Shown here one piece after another: positions 57,633 through 64,000 of a stretch of DNA of 64,000 nt (positions are counted from its first letter, which is position 1; each line of letters begins with the position of its first letter). The notes beneath the pieces were generated by a model, which worked only from the letters and a program-made list of their open reading frames with translations, made no database searches and was not told the origin of the DNA. Origin of the DNA: Lampropedia aestuarii (GTDB lineage: Bacteria > Pseudomonadota > Gammaproteobacteria > Burkholderiales > Burkholderiaceae_C); the NCBI RefSeq assembly GCF_004803635.1, contig NZ_SSWX01000013.1, forward strand, positions 1 to 64,000, in the 5' to 3' direction. The position numbers and the translations under genes are program-made.

Positions 57633-57656
57633 AAACGGCCCTCTGGCCGTTTTTTC
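57633..57656 (+). terminator. Terminator before lysis genes
   Basis: A perfect 8-bp stem AAACGGCC/GGCCGTTT with a CTCT loop and a T-run to 57656, 18 nt before the holin-like ATG. Confidence 0.85.
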
Positions 57657-57673
57657 ACGCCCAGAAAGCCCCC

Positions 57674-57979
57674 ATGACCACCAATCCAGAAAAAAAACCG
57701 TGGCTCGACCCCAAAACCTTCGCCGCTCCCTTAGTCGGTCTCATCATCACCTGCGTCTGGGGCCTGATCTCCATGCATTTTGCAATGCAGCAGCTCAACA
57801 GCGTTGTGACCGCTTTGCGGGAGACGGTGGTGGAGCTGCGCACCACTGTGAATGAGATGAGCCGCAACGCCTCTGAATCCGAGCGCAAGCTGGCTTTGAT
57901 CGAGTTTCGTGTCGGCAATATCGAGAGCCAGTTAGGTTTTTTGATCGCGCCGACAACGAGTAAGCGGCAGCAGGAATGA
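57674..57979 (+). CDS. Holin-like membrane protein
   Basis: 101 residues with one transmembrane helix (TFAAPLVGLIITCVWGLISM, residues 15-34) and a following coiled coil (LRETVVELRTTVNEMSRNASESERK). This is the layout of single-span holins or holin partners. It precedes the endolysin by nine bases. Assignment is by size, topology and position. Confidence 0.65.
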   Translation: MTTNPEKKPWLDPKTFAAPLVGLIITCVWGLISMHFAMQQLNSVVTALRETVVELRTTVNEMSRNASESERKLALIEFRVGNIESQLGFLIAPTTSKRQQE

Positions 57980-57988
57980 GGAGTTGCT

Positions 57989-58612
57989 ATGGCCAATAGC
58001 ACCATCCCTACCGTGCTCAAACAGCGGCTCTTGGCAGCCGCTTTTTCTTTGTCTGTAGTCGCCAGTGGCGGCTATCTTTTGTATGACTCTGGCCAGCCCA
58101 GTGCGGCTGTGGTGCTGGCGCATGAGGTAGGCGCTTTTTACGAATCCAGCGGCAAGCACATTGGCACGCCTTATGTGGATACGCTGGGCAAGGGCCAGCC
58201 TTGGACCGTGTGCAATGGCGTAACCGGGCCTGCTGTGGACCCGAAGCGCTATTACAGCCCAGCGGAGTGCCAGGCGCTGGAGATGGCCATCCTGCAGCGC
58301 AGCGAGCGTGCTGCGCGGGGCATGTTTTTGTACTGGGATGATTACAACGTTTGGGTGCAGGCCAGCATCATCGACATGCTCTACAACCTGGGCGATGCTT
58401 CGCTGGTCAGCAGCACGCTGCTGCGCAAAGCCAACGCGGGCGATTTGGATGGCGCTTGCGCTGAAATGGCGCGCTGGGTGTTTGGTACCGTGAATGGCCA
58501 GCGCTCGCGCTTGCAGGGTCTGGTCAACCGACGCGCGACTACGCAGGAGCTGTGCGCGCAATGGGGCCGTGACGGGCATTGGAGTGCGGGCTTGTCAGAG
58601 GAGGGGGCGTAA
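57989..58612 (+). CDS. GH24 endolysin with SAR-type N-terminal helix
   Basis: 207 residues. A weakly hydrophobic N-terminal segment (LLAAAFSLSVVASGGYLLY) resembles signal-anchor-release sequences. The catalytic region HEVGAFYESSG, PYVDTLGKGQPWTVCNGVTG keeps a Glu...Asp...Thr triad in the order of GH24 lysozymes, with longer spacing than T4 lysozyme. A GAGGAG ribosome site is close. Its stop overlaps the Rz start (TAATG). A terminator-like hairpin (AGCGGCT/AGCCGCT plus TTTTC, 58023-58046) lies inside its first codons. Confidence 0.87.
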   Translation: MANSTIPTVLKQRLLAAAFSLSVVASGGYLLYDSGQPSAAVVLAHEVGAFYESSGKHIGTPYVDTLGKGQPWTVCNGVTGPAVDPKRYYSPAECQALEMAILQRSERAARGMFLYWDDYNVWVQASIIDMLYNLGDASLVSSTLLRKANAGDLDGACAEMARWVFGTVNGQRSRLQGLVNRRATTQELCAQWGRDGHWSAGLSEEGA

Positions 58613-59031
58613 TGCGCAGTGCCTTTATTACAGGTGTGCTTGCTTTGGGGCTGGGTTGGTTGGCGGGACTGTGGTGGGCCAACCAGTCCAAGGCGCGCCT
58701 GCAACTCCATTACGAGCTGCAAATCACGCAGATGCAAGCCGAGCAAGACCGTTTGCGTGTGGCTGCCGTGTTGGCACAAGCGACCGCACTGCAAGCCAAT
58801 ACCGACCAAGCCAATCTGGCTGCCTTGCTGGCAGCCCAAGCAGGAGAACAAATCCATGTGCAATACCGCACGATTGCCCAAGTGGTGGAAAAAATTATCG
58901 AGCGGCCTGTGTACCGCAGCCAGTGTTTGGATGCTGACGGGCTGCGGCAGCTCAACGACTTTATACGCGGTGCCACAGACGAGCTCGACCGTGCCGGTGC
59001 TACCGGCCAACCTGGCACTGCCATGCGCTGA
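58612..59031 (+). CDS. i-spanin (Rz-like)
   Basis: 139 residues with an N-terminal inner-membrane anchor (FITGVLALGLGWLAGLWWA) and a long periplasmic coiled coil (YELQITQMQAEQDRLR...). It should join with Rz1 to fuse inner and outer membranes at the last step of lysis. Its 3' third contains the whole start of the Rz1-like gene in another frame. Confidence 0.8.
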   Translation: MRSAFITGVLALGLGWLAGLWWANQSKARLQLHYELQITQMQAEQDRLRVAAVLAQATALQANTDQANLAALLAAQAGEQIHVQYRTIAQVVEKIIERPVYRSQCLDADGLRQLNDFIRGATDELDRAGATGQPGTAMR

Positions 59032-59152
59032 TTTGCCTTTGATCGACGGTGAAGATGGCCGGGCGGTTGTGCAGTGGGCTTTGCCCACGATCCAGCTTTA
59101 CCGCGAATGCCAGGCCAAGGTCCTGGGCCTGCAGGGGGCTTGGCCTTCGTGA
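58856..59152 (+). CDS. o-spanin (Rz1-like lipoprotein), overlapping Rz
   Basis: 98 residues beginning MCNTARLPKWWKK, with a positively charged n-region, a hydrophobic stretch and the lipobox LTGC (Cys30), then a short Pro/Thr-rich outer-membrane lipoprotein. AGGAG (58842-58846) precedes ATG 58856; a TTG at 58874 is an alternative start. It overlaps the Rz gene by 176 bp in a different frame, the classic embedded spanin arrangement. Confidence 0.78.
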   Translation: MCNTARLPKWWKKLSSGLCTAASVWMLTGCGSSTTLYAVPQTSSTVPVLPANLALPCADLPLIDGEDGRAVVQWALPTIQLYRECQAKVLGLQGAWPS

Positions 59153-59224
59153 AGCACTCGCGCGCTTGGGTTCTAGGCAGATGCAGCGCTGGACCAGGGT
59201 AAGCCCTTGTAATCTGCTGCGGGC

Positions 59225-59230
59225 TATAAT
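59225..59230 (+). promoter_or_regulatory. -10 box of yhhQ promoter
   Basis: A perfect TATAAT; transcription would start near 59237, just ahead of the preQ1 aptamer. No good -35 hexamer lies at 16-18 bp, so the promoter may depend on an activator. Confidence 0.65.
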
Positions 59231-59241
59231 GCTGGGTTTTC

Positions 59242-59273
59242 ATGGGTTCCCTCACCCCCATTCATCAAAAAGG
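59242..59273 (+). promoter_or_regulatory. preQ1-I riboswitch upstream of yhhQ
   Basis: ATGGG (59242-59246) pairs with CCCAT (59257-59261) to form P1, with loop TTCCCTCACC. An A-rich tail TCATCAAAAAGG follows. The loop CCT can pair with the terminal AGG to close the pseudoknot. This is the compact preQ1-I layout, as in the well-studied 34-nt aptamers. The AAGG it would sequester is the ribosome site, five nt before the ATG, so ligand should block translation. The gene downstream imports queuosine precursors, which supports the call. Confidence 0.8.
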
Positions 59274-59278
59274 TTGTT

Positions 59279-59962
59279 ATGACACCGATTCAAAGTCCGG
59301 CCCAAGGCCCAGTTGCGCGGGTGCCGCTTTTCTTGGCCATCTTGGTGGTCTTTCACATTCTCATCATCATTGCCAGCAATTACCTGGTGCAGATCCCCAT
59401 CAACTTGCTGGGTTTTCATAGCACTTGGGGCGCATTCAGTTTCCCGTTTATTTTCCTGGCGACCGATTTGACCGTGCGGCTGATTGGCAAGCACGAGGCG
59501 CGCGTGGTGATTGGCCGGGTGATGGTGCCGGCCTTGGTCGCGTCCTACATCGTTTCGGTGTTGTTTCATGAGGGGCGTTTTAACGGCTTTGCGTCGCTGG
59601 CCGAGTTCAATGGCTTTGTGTTTCGCATTGCCTTTGCCAGTTTTGCCGCCTATGTGCTGGGCCAATTGTTGGATATCCAGGTGTTTGACCGCATTCGCCG
59701 TGGCTGGGCGGCTTGGTGGCTGGCGCCGGCAGCAGCGTCGGTGTTCGGCCAGGCCTTGGACACAGCCGCCTTTTTTGGTATTGCGTTTTGGCGCAGCAGT
59801 GACCCGTTCATGGCTGCCAATTGGATGGAGATTGCCACCGTGGATTATGTGATCAAGCTGGTGATCAGTTTGGTGCTGTTCGTGCCGGCTTACGGTGTGG
59901 CCTTGGCGGCAATTGTGCGCATGGTGGACAAGCCTGCCAATGCGCCAGTGGTCAAGGTGTGA
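59279..59962 (+). CDS. yhhQ: Queuosine precursor transporter YhhQ
   Basis: 227-residue inner-membrane protein with six hydrophobic segments and the VUT/QPTR family motifs ASNYLVQIPINLLGF and FPFIFLATDLTVRLIGK. The family imports preQ0 or preQ1. It is preceded by a preQ1-type riboswitch, consistent with feedback control of queuosine salvage. It is the first chromosomal gene to the right of the phage island. Confidence 0.92.
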   Translation: MTPIQSPAQGPVARVPLFLAILVVFHILIIIASNYLVQIPINLLGFHSTWGAFSFPFIFLATDLTVRLIGKHEARVVIGRVMVPALVASYIVSVLFHEGRFNGFASLAEFNGFVFRIAFASFAAYVLGQLLDIQVFDRIRRGWAAWWLAPAAASVFGQALDTAAFFGIAFWRSSDPFMAANWMEIATVDYVIKLVISLVLFVPAYGVALAAIVRMVDKPANAPVVKV

Positions 59963-59989
59963 GCCTGGCTGCGTTGATTGACGCGCGAT

Positions 59990-60018
59990 AAAAAAATGGG
60001 CTGGCGCATTGCCAGCCC
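59990..60018 (-). terminator. Intrinsic terminator of acyl-CoA dehydrogenase operon
   Basis: A perfect 8-bp stem GGGCTGGC/GCCAGCCC with a 5-nt loop; on the minus strand it is followed by a short ATTTTTTT run (59990-59997). Confidence 0.8.
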
Positions 60019-60063
60019 GTCAGAACGCTGTTTGCGTGTAGTGTTCTGTGCATGAGGGGACAG

Positions 60064-60096
60064 GCCGTGTTTGTTCGAGGGAGCAAACACGGCTTT
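60064..60096 (+). terminator. Intrinsic terminator of yhhQ
   Basis: A perfect 10-bp stem GCCGTGTTTG/CAAACACGGC followed by TTTGTC on the plus strand, between convergent yhhQ and the dehydrogenase gene. Confidence 0.7.
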
Positions 60097-60101
60097 GTCA
60101 T

Positions 60102-61382
60102 TTAAAACCCGCGCGTGACGGGTGGGTCATACTCTTTGCCACCTGGCTTGTCGTCGTAGCGGCCCAGCTCCCATTTGGCGATCGCGTTGCGGTGCACCTC
60201 ATCTGGACCGTCGGCAAAGCGCAGCGTGCGGGCGTTGGCGTAGTGGTAGGCCAGTGGGAAATCCTCTGACAAACCACCTGCGCCGTGCACTTGCATTGCC
60301 CAGTCCAGCACTTGGCAGGCCATGCTTGGCGCAACAACCTTGATCATGGCGATGTCGGTTTTGGCGACTTTGTTGCCAACAGTGTCCATCATCCAGGCCG
60401 CTTTCAATGTGAGCAGGCGGGCCATGTCAATGCGGCAGCGTGCCTCCGCAATGCGCTCTTGCGTGACGGTTTGCTGCGCAATGGTTTTGCCAAACGGGCT
60501 GCGGCTGAGCGCGCGGCGGCACATGTATTCGAGCGCGCGTTCGGCCTGGCCAATCAGGCGCATGCAGTGGTGGATACGTCCAGGGCCTAAGCGCCCTTGC
60601 GCGATTTCGAAGCCACGGCCTTCGCCCAACAACATATTTTCTGCTGGCACACGCACATTCTCAAACAGGATTTCCATGTGGCCGTGTGGTGCGTCGTCAT
60701 AGCCAAACACCGACAGCGGGCGCAGGACGGTGATGCCTGGCGTGTCTGCGGGCACCACGATCATGCTTTGCTGCGAGTGGCGCGGTGCGTCCAGATCGGT
60801 TTTACCCATCGTGATGTAGACCTTGCAGCGTGGGTCGCCTGCGCCAGAAATCCACCATTTGCGGCCGTTGATCACGTAGTCATCGCCATCGCGCACGATG
60901 CGGGTTTCGATATTGGTCGCATCGCTGGAAGCCACTGCTGGCTCTGTCATGGCAAATGCAGAGCGGATTTCGCCTTCAAGCAGCGGCTTGAGCCAGCGTG
61001 CTTTGACGGCATCACTGCCGTAGCGCGCCAAGGTTTCCATGTTGCCAGTGTCTGGTGCCGAGCAGTTGAATACTTCAGGCGCCCAGACCACACGGCCCAT
61101 GATTTCAGCCAATGGTGCGTATTCCTGGTTTGTGAGGCCAGCGCCGGTGTAGCCCGACTCTTCTGCGGTATCGACTGGCAGGAACAGGTTCCACAAACCT
61201 TGCTTGCGGGCAACGACTTTGAGTTTTTCAACCGTTTGCAGTGGCGACCAGCGTTTGCCTGCAGAAGTGTTGGCTTCCAGCTCTTCTTTATAGGCTTGCT
61301 CGTTCGGGTAGATATGCTCATCCATGAATTGCAGCAGTTTTTGCTGCAATTCCTTGGTCTTGGGCGAGTAGTCAAAATCCAT
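60102..61382 (-). CDS. Acyl-CoA dehydrogenase (ACAD10/11-like)
   Basis: 426-residue FAD-dependent dehydrogenase. The FAD/substrate motif [18 protein letters not shown], the segment [19 protein letters not shown] and the C-terminal [22 protein letters not shown] (catalytic-base region) match the ACAD10/11 group. AAGGAG lies before ATG 61382. The upstream phosphotransferase gene shares its transcript; in animals the two functions are fused in ACAD10 and ACAD11, so the pair probably oxidises hydroxylated or otherwise unusual acyl-CoAs. Confidence 0.92.
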   Translation of the reverse strand: MDFDYSPKTKELQQKLLQFMDEHIYPNEQAYKEELEANTSAGKRWSPLQTVEKLKVVARKQGLWNLFLPVDTAEESGYTGAGLTNQEYAPLAEIMGRVVWAPEVFNCSAPDTGNMETLARYGSDAVKARWLKPLLEGEIRSAFAMTEPAVASSDATNIETRIVRDGDDYVINGRKWWISGAGDPRCKVYITMGKTDLDAPRHSQQSMIVVPADTPGITVLRPLSVFGYDDAPHGHMEILFENVRVPAENMLLGEGRGFEIAQGRLGPGRIHHCMRLIGQAERALEYMCRRALSRSPFGKTIAQQTVTQERIAEARCRIDMARLLTLKAAWMMDTVGNKVAKTDIAMIKVVAPSMACQVLDWAMQVHGAGGLSEDFPLAYHYANARTLRFADGPDEVHRNAIAKWELGRYDDKPGGKEYDPPVTRGF

Positions 61383-61443
61383 GTCTGTCTCCTTGTGGTA
61401 GTGGATTGGGAGGGTGGCTGCCAGGGCTGGCAGTACCAGCAAG

Positions 61444-62553
61444 TCAGTGCTGTGTGTTGTTGGCGTTGTGCGCAAGCTGGGCCTTGGCCCAGGCCATTTC
61501 CGCCAGTGGTTGGGCGTTTTCGCCTTGTGCTTTGGCGCGTTCGCTGCTGGCCAGGCCGTCCTGGGCTCGTTTGGCAATGCCTTGCAAAATGGCCGCTAGG
61601 CGGAACATGTTGTAGGCCAGGTAGAAGTTCCAGTCTTTGTGCAGCTCTTGCGCAGTCGCGAAGCCGGTGCGCTCGCAGTAGCGCTCGATGTATTGCTGCT
61701 CTGAAGGAATGTCCAGTGCTGCCAGATCAAGGTCGCCAATGCCACGGAAGATGCCGCTGGGGATATGCCAGGTCATGCAGTGGTAGCTGAAGTCGGCAAA
61801 CGGGTGGCCGATGGTCGACAGCTCCCAGTCCAGCACGGCGATTGCCTCGGTGCTGTCGCTGGCGAACATCAGATTGTCCAGGCGAAAGTCACCGTGCACG
61901 ATCGAGGTGAGGTCTTCGTTTCTGGCCGAAGCCGGGATATTGGCTGGCAGCCATTCGATCAGGCGTTCCATGGCCTCAATGTGCTTGGTTTCAGAGGCCT
62001 TGTACTGCTTGCTCCAGCGGCCAATCTGGCGCTCAAAATAATTGCCGGGCTTGCCATAGTTGGCCAGGCCCCTGGCCTGGTAATCAACCGTGTGCAGCGC
62101 AGCGATCACGCGGTTCATTTCGTCGTAGAGCGCAGCGCGGTCGCTGTTGCCCATTTCGGGCAAAGACTGGTCCCACAGCACACGGCCTTGCTTGAATTCC
62201 ATGATGTAGAAGGCGCGCCCGATGATGGACTCGTCATCGCACAGCGCGTACATGCGTGGTACTGGCACGGCAGTGTCAGCCAAGCCGCTCATCACTGCAT
62301 ATTCACGCTCAATCGCATGGGCAGAAGGCAGTAACTTGGCCGCTGGCCCAGGTTTGGAGCGCATCACATAACTGGTGCCAGGCGTGTTGAGTTTGTAGGT
62401 CGGGTTGGATTGACCGCCTTTGAACATTTCTACCGACAGCGGGCCTTGGAAGCCCTCGACGTGGCGCTCCATCCAGCCGGTTAAGGCTTGCACATCAAAA
62501 GCATGTTCGCTGGCGACTTCACGGGTGCCAATAAAGTGCTCAAATTCGCTCAT
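61444..62553 (-). CDS. Phosphotransferase family protein (APH-like, ACAD10/11 partner)
   Basis: 369 residues with an aminoglycoside-phosphotransferase/kinase fold: a Gly-rich loop [12 protein letters not shown], the [11 protein letters not shown] catalytic loop (Asp of HGD) and [15 protein letters not shown] (metal-binding Asp). It probably phosphorylates 4-hydroxyacyl-CoAs for the dehydrogenase downstream rather than an antibiotic. GGAG precedes ATG 62553 by six nt. The gap to the dehydrogenase is 61 bp. Confidence 0.88.
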   Translation of the reverse strand: MSEFEHFIGTREVASEHAFDVQALTGWMERHVEGFQGPLSVEMFKGGQSNPTYKLNTPGTSYVMRSKPGPAAKLLPSAHAIEREYAVMSGLADTAVPVPRMYALCDDESIIGRAFYIMEFKQGRVLWDQSLPEMGNSDRAALYDEMNRVIAALHTVDYQARGLANYGKPGNYFERQIGRWSKQYKASETKHIEAMERLIEWLPANIPASARNEDLTSIVHGDFRLDNLMFASDSTEAIAVLDWELSTIGHPFADFSYHCMTWHIPSGIFRGIGDLDLAALDIPSEQQYIERYCERTGFATAQELHKDWNFYLAYNMFRLAAILQGIAKRAQDGLASSERAKAQGENAQPLAEMAWAKAQLAHNANNTQH

Positions 62554-62561
62554 ACAGTCTC

Positions 62562-62628
62562 CGAAAAAAGAAAGCCGCACCGTGGCGCTGCGCGATCTGA
62601 GCGATCGCAGCAGCGCCACGGATGCGGC
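62562..62628 (-). terminator. Strong intrinsic terminator between Crp-like and phosphotransferase genes
   Basis: A very long stem: GCCGCA (62574-62579) plus CCGTGGCGCTGC (62580-62591) pairs with GCAGCGCCACGG (62610-62621) and TGCGGC (62623-62628), with a single bulged base at 62622. On the minus strand it is followed directly by TTTCTTTTTT. It should insulate the phosphotransferase-dehydrogenase operon from the upstream regulator gene. Confidence 0.88.
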
Positions 62629-62689
62629 GTACATGCCCAGCGCGCAAATGGCGCAGGACTTAAATGGTGGCAGCAGGTGGTGGGGTGGT

Positions 62690-63409
62690 TTAGTCGCCCG
62701 CCTCGGCAATTTTCAGCAAGCCATCGCGGCTCAGAATGATTAAGCCACCGGTTTCGATGCGGATGATCTCCTCGCGCTCCATGCCCTTGAGTTCCTGGTT
62801 GACGCGTTGGCGTGAAGCGCCCAGCAGCTGTGCCAGCTCTTCCTGTGCCAATTGCAGTCCAATGCGGATGTGGTTGCCGCCATTCAAATCGGCAATCCCG
62901 TAGCTGCGCGCCAAATGCAGCAATTGTTTGGCCAGGCGCGCGCGCAGCGGCAGTGTGTTCAGGTCCTCGACCAAGCCATACAGACCGCGAATGCGGCGCG
63001 CATGCATGCGCAAAATCGCCTGGTAGAACTCCACGTGCGATTCCAGTATTTTGAAGAAATCCGGTTTGCTCACCATCACGATGGTTGTGTCGCCGTGCGC
63101 ATAGGCATCGTGCGTGCGCTTGTCCCCGTCCAGCAGCGCCACATCGCCAAACCAGACGCCTGGCTCTGCATAGGTCAACGTGATTTGTTTGCCTGTCAGC
63201 GAGGTCGAACTCACGCGCACGGCCCCCTTGGCGCAGGCAATCCACTCCTCGGGAGTGTCGCCACGAGCGCAAATCAAAGCGCCGTCCTTGTACCGTTTGA
63301 CATGTGCACATCGCAGGATATCGTGCCTCAGAGAAGGAGAGAGAGTGCTGAACCAGCGACCGGTGTTGATCGCTTCACGTTCCTGCATGGTAAGAATGGG
63401 TTCGTCCAT
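62690..63409 (-). CDS. Crp/Fnr-family transcriptional regulator
   Basis: 239 residues. An N-terminal cyclic-nucleotide-binding-like barrel (20-135; GVWFGDVALLDGDKRTHDAYA) is followed by a dimer helix and a C-terminal winged helix (LAQEELAQLLGASRQRVNQELKGMERE). It lacks the Cys cluster of oxygen-sensing FNR. A ligand or target is not evident. It lies upstream of the phosphotransferase-dehydrogenase operon on the same strand, which it may control. Confidence 0.9.
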   Translation of the reverse strand: MDEPILTMQEREAINTGRWFSTLSPSLRHDILRCAHVKRYKDGALICARGDTPEEWIACAKGAVRVSSTSLTGKQITLTYAEPGVWFGDVALLDGDKRTHDAYAHGDTTIVMVSKPDFFKILESHVEFYQAILRMHARRIRGLYGLVEDLNTLPLRARLAKQLLHLARSYGIADLNGGNHIRIGLQLAQEELAQLLGASRQRVNQELKGMEREEIIRIETGGLIILSRDGLLKIAEAGD

Positions 63410-63814
63410 AGCCTGTCTTTTGAGTGACTGATTCGGGTTTATCGGGGGACTGCTTGTGAGGCAGCCAACGCGGAGTGTTTAGGCTTGTGTCTCTGGTCGG
63501 CAGCAGTGCCAGCAGGCAAGCGCGGTGCTGCGCCCTTGGCATTTATCGTGCACTGCAACAAGGCATATTATGGATAAGTTGACAGTCATTGAGCAGGCTC
63601 CGACCCCATGATTTCATGCAGGTTTTCCTGTATGCGCACAATCAAGAGGGCAGGCATCGATGCCGTACTTTGCTGCGCTTCGCCTGCTTGAGTGCCTGAT
63701 TATTCTCTCTGGGGTGTGAGCGGCTGGGTAGACACCGCATTGGGTGAAGCACGCATAGTATCTTGGCGCGTTTGCAACACAATAGCGGCCTTTGTGTCCG
63801 CCCTTGAAGCATGG
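63410..63814. other. Gene-free region at the right end
   Basis: About 400 bp without a convincing gene on either strand. A TTGACA hexamer occurs near 63577 without a clear -10. Repeat copy F follows. Confidence 0.5.
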
Positions 63815-63981
63815 CTTAGAGCGGTTCATCATCTCGACGCAGCCGCGTCTGAAGCCCAAAAAAAGCAGCATTACTGCGTTGCCTGTTTTGCGCATACAAA
63901 CGTATGGGCTGCAATAGGCGCCTCGCATTGCCGCTTTTTTTGTCTTGCGCGGTTGCGTGGGCATTGTGAACAGGCTCTTAG
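63815..63981 (-). repeat. Interspersed cloverleaf repeat, copy F (internally deleted)
   Basis: 167 bp flanked by CTTAG on both sides (63815-63819 and 63977-63981), oriented like copy D. It keeps the outer ends (GCGGTTCATCATCTCGACGC and GTGCGTG-like right end with GTGAACAGGCTC) and the hairpin I interior (GCATACAAACGTATGGGCTG, CAATAGGCGCC). It lacks hairpin II. The outer arms are only partly complementary. Confidence 0.72.
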
Positions 63982-64000
63982 GGCGTTTATTGATGGAGTA

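Noticed and set aside
61444-62553. Aminoglycoside resistance gene
   Set aside because: The kinase-like fold is shared with antibiotic phosphotransferases, but pairing with an acyl-CoA dehydrogenase points to ACAD10/11-type metabolism.

Overview
The window looks like a chromosome segment from a Burkholderiales betaproteobacterium, most likely a member or close relative of the Comamonadaceae. The evidence is gene content and order: fimV-truA-trpF-trpB-trpA, yacG-zapD, zipA-ligA, a Bug-family binding protein and a tandem glycine riboswitch on gcvT. Base composition looks moderate in GC over the housekeeping part and visibly lower in the tail-fibre genes near 56-57.6 kb. No rRNA, tRNA, CRISPR array, transposase or integrase was found, so the genus stays open.

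Regions. (1) 0.2-6.5 kb: a TerB-like protein, then the glycine cleavage operon gcvT-gcvH-gcvP on the minus strand behind a tandem glycine riboswitch. (2) 6.8-32 kb: housekeeping and signalling genes: accD, yacG, zapD, a PP2C phosphatase, a DinG/YoaA helicase, a MscS-type channel, dgt, a ferredoxin with glutathione peroxidase, a YfiR-YfiN-YfiB-like c-di-GMP module, recG, an MFS exporter divergent from an AraC regulator, ligA-zipA and tsaD. (3) 32-43.5 kb: trpF-trpB-trpA, truA, fimV, a Bug protein, a ferredoxin-type oxidoreductase, an epimerase-like protein, an ankyrin protein and, after a gap, an Ohr/OsmC peroxidase. accD, normally next to trpA in this group, lies about 24 kb away. (4) 45.1-59.15 kb: a compact phage-derived island. 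(5) 59.2-63.4 kb: yhhQ behind a preQ1-I-type riboswitch, an acyl-CoA dehydrogenase and a phosphotransferase in one operon, and a Crp/Fnr regulator.

The phage island holds an S24 repressor and a Cro-like protein around shared operators, an overlapping early operon (winged-helix protein, DUF1376 protein, DnaC-like loader, 41-aa ORF, Q-like antiterminator), and a strong late promoter followed at once by a terminator. Then come tail tube, frameshifting tail chaperone (canonical A AAA AAC slip site with a downstream stem), tape measure, tail-tip protein, fibres, holin-like protein, SAR endolysin and Rz/Rz1. Integrase, terminase, portal and capsid genes are absent. This is either a decayed prophage or a domesticated tail-only particle (tailocin-like). 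Nearly every late gene is preceded by an intrinsic-terminator-like hairpin, consistent with Q-dependent antitermination.

The other notable structure is a family of interspersed repeats of about 270 bp (copies or fragments near 8.4, 17.1, 25.8, 28.2, 43.6 and 63.8 kb). The two best copies fold as a long outer inverted repeat enclosing two further 16-bp-stem hairpins, usually flanked by CTTAG. Outer stems of different copies differ in sequence yet stay complementary, and two copies supply the stop codon of the neighbouring gene.
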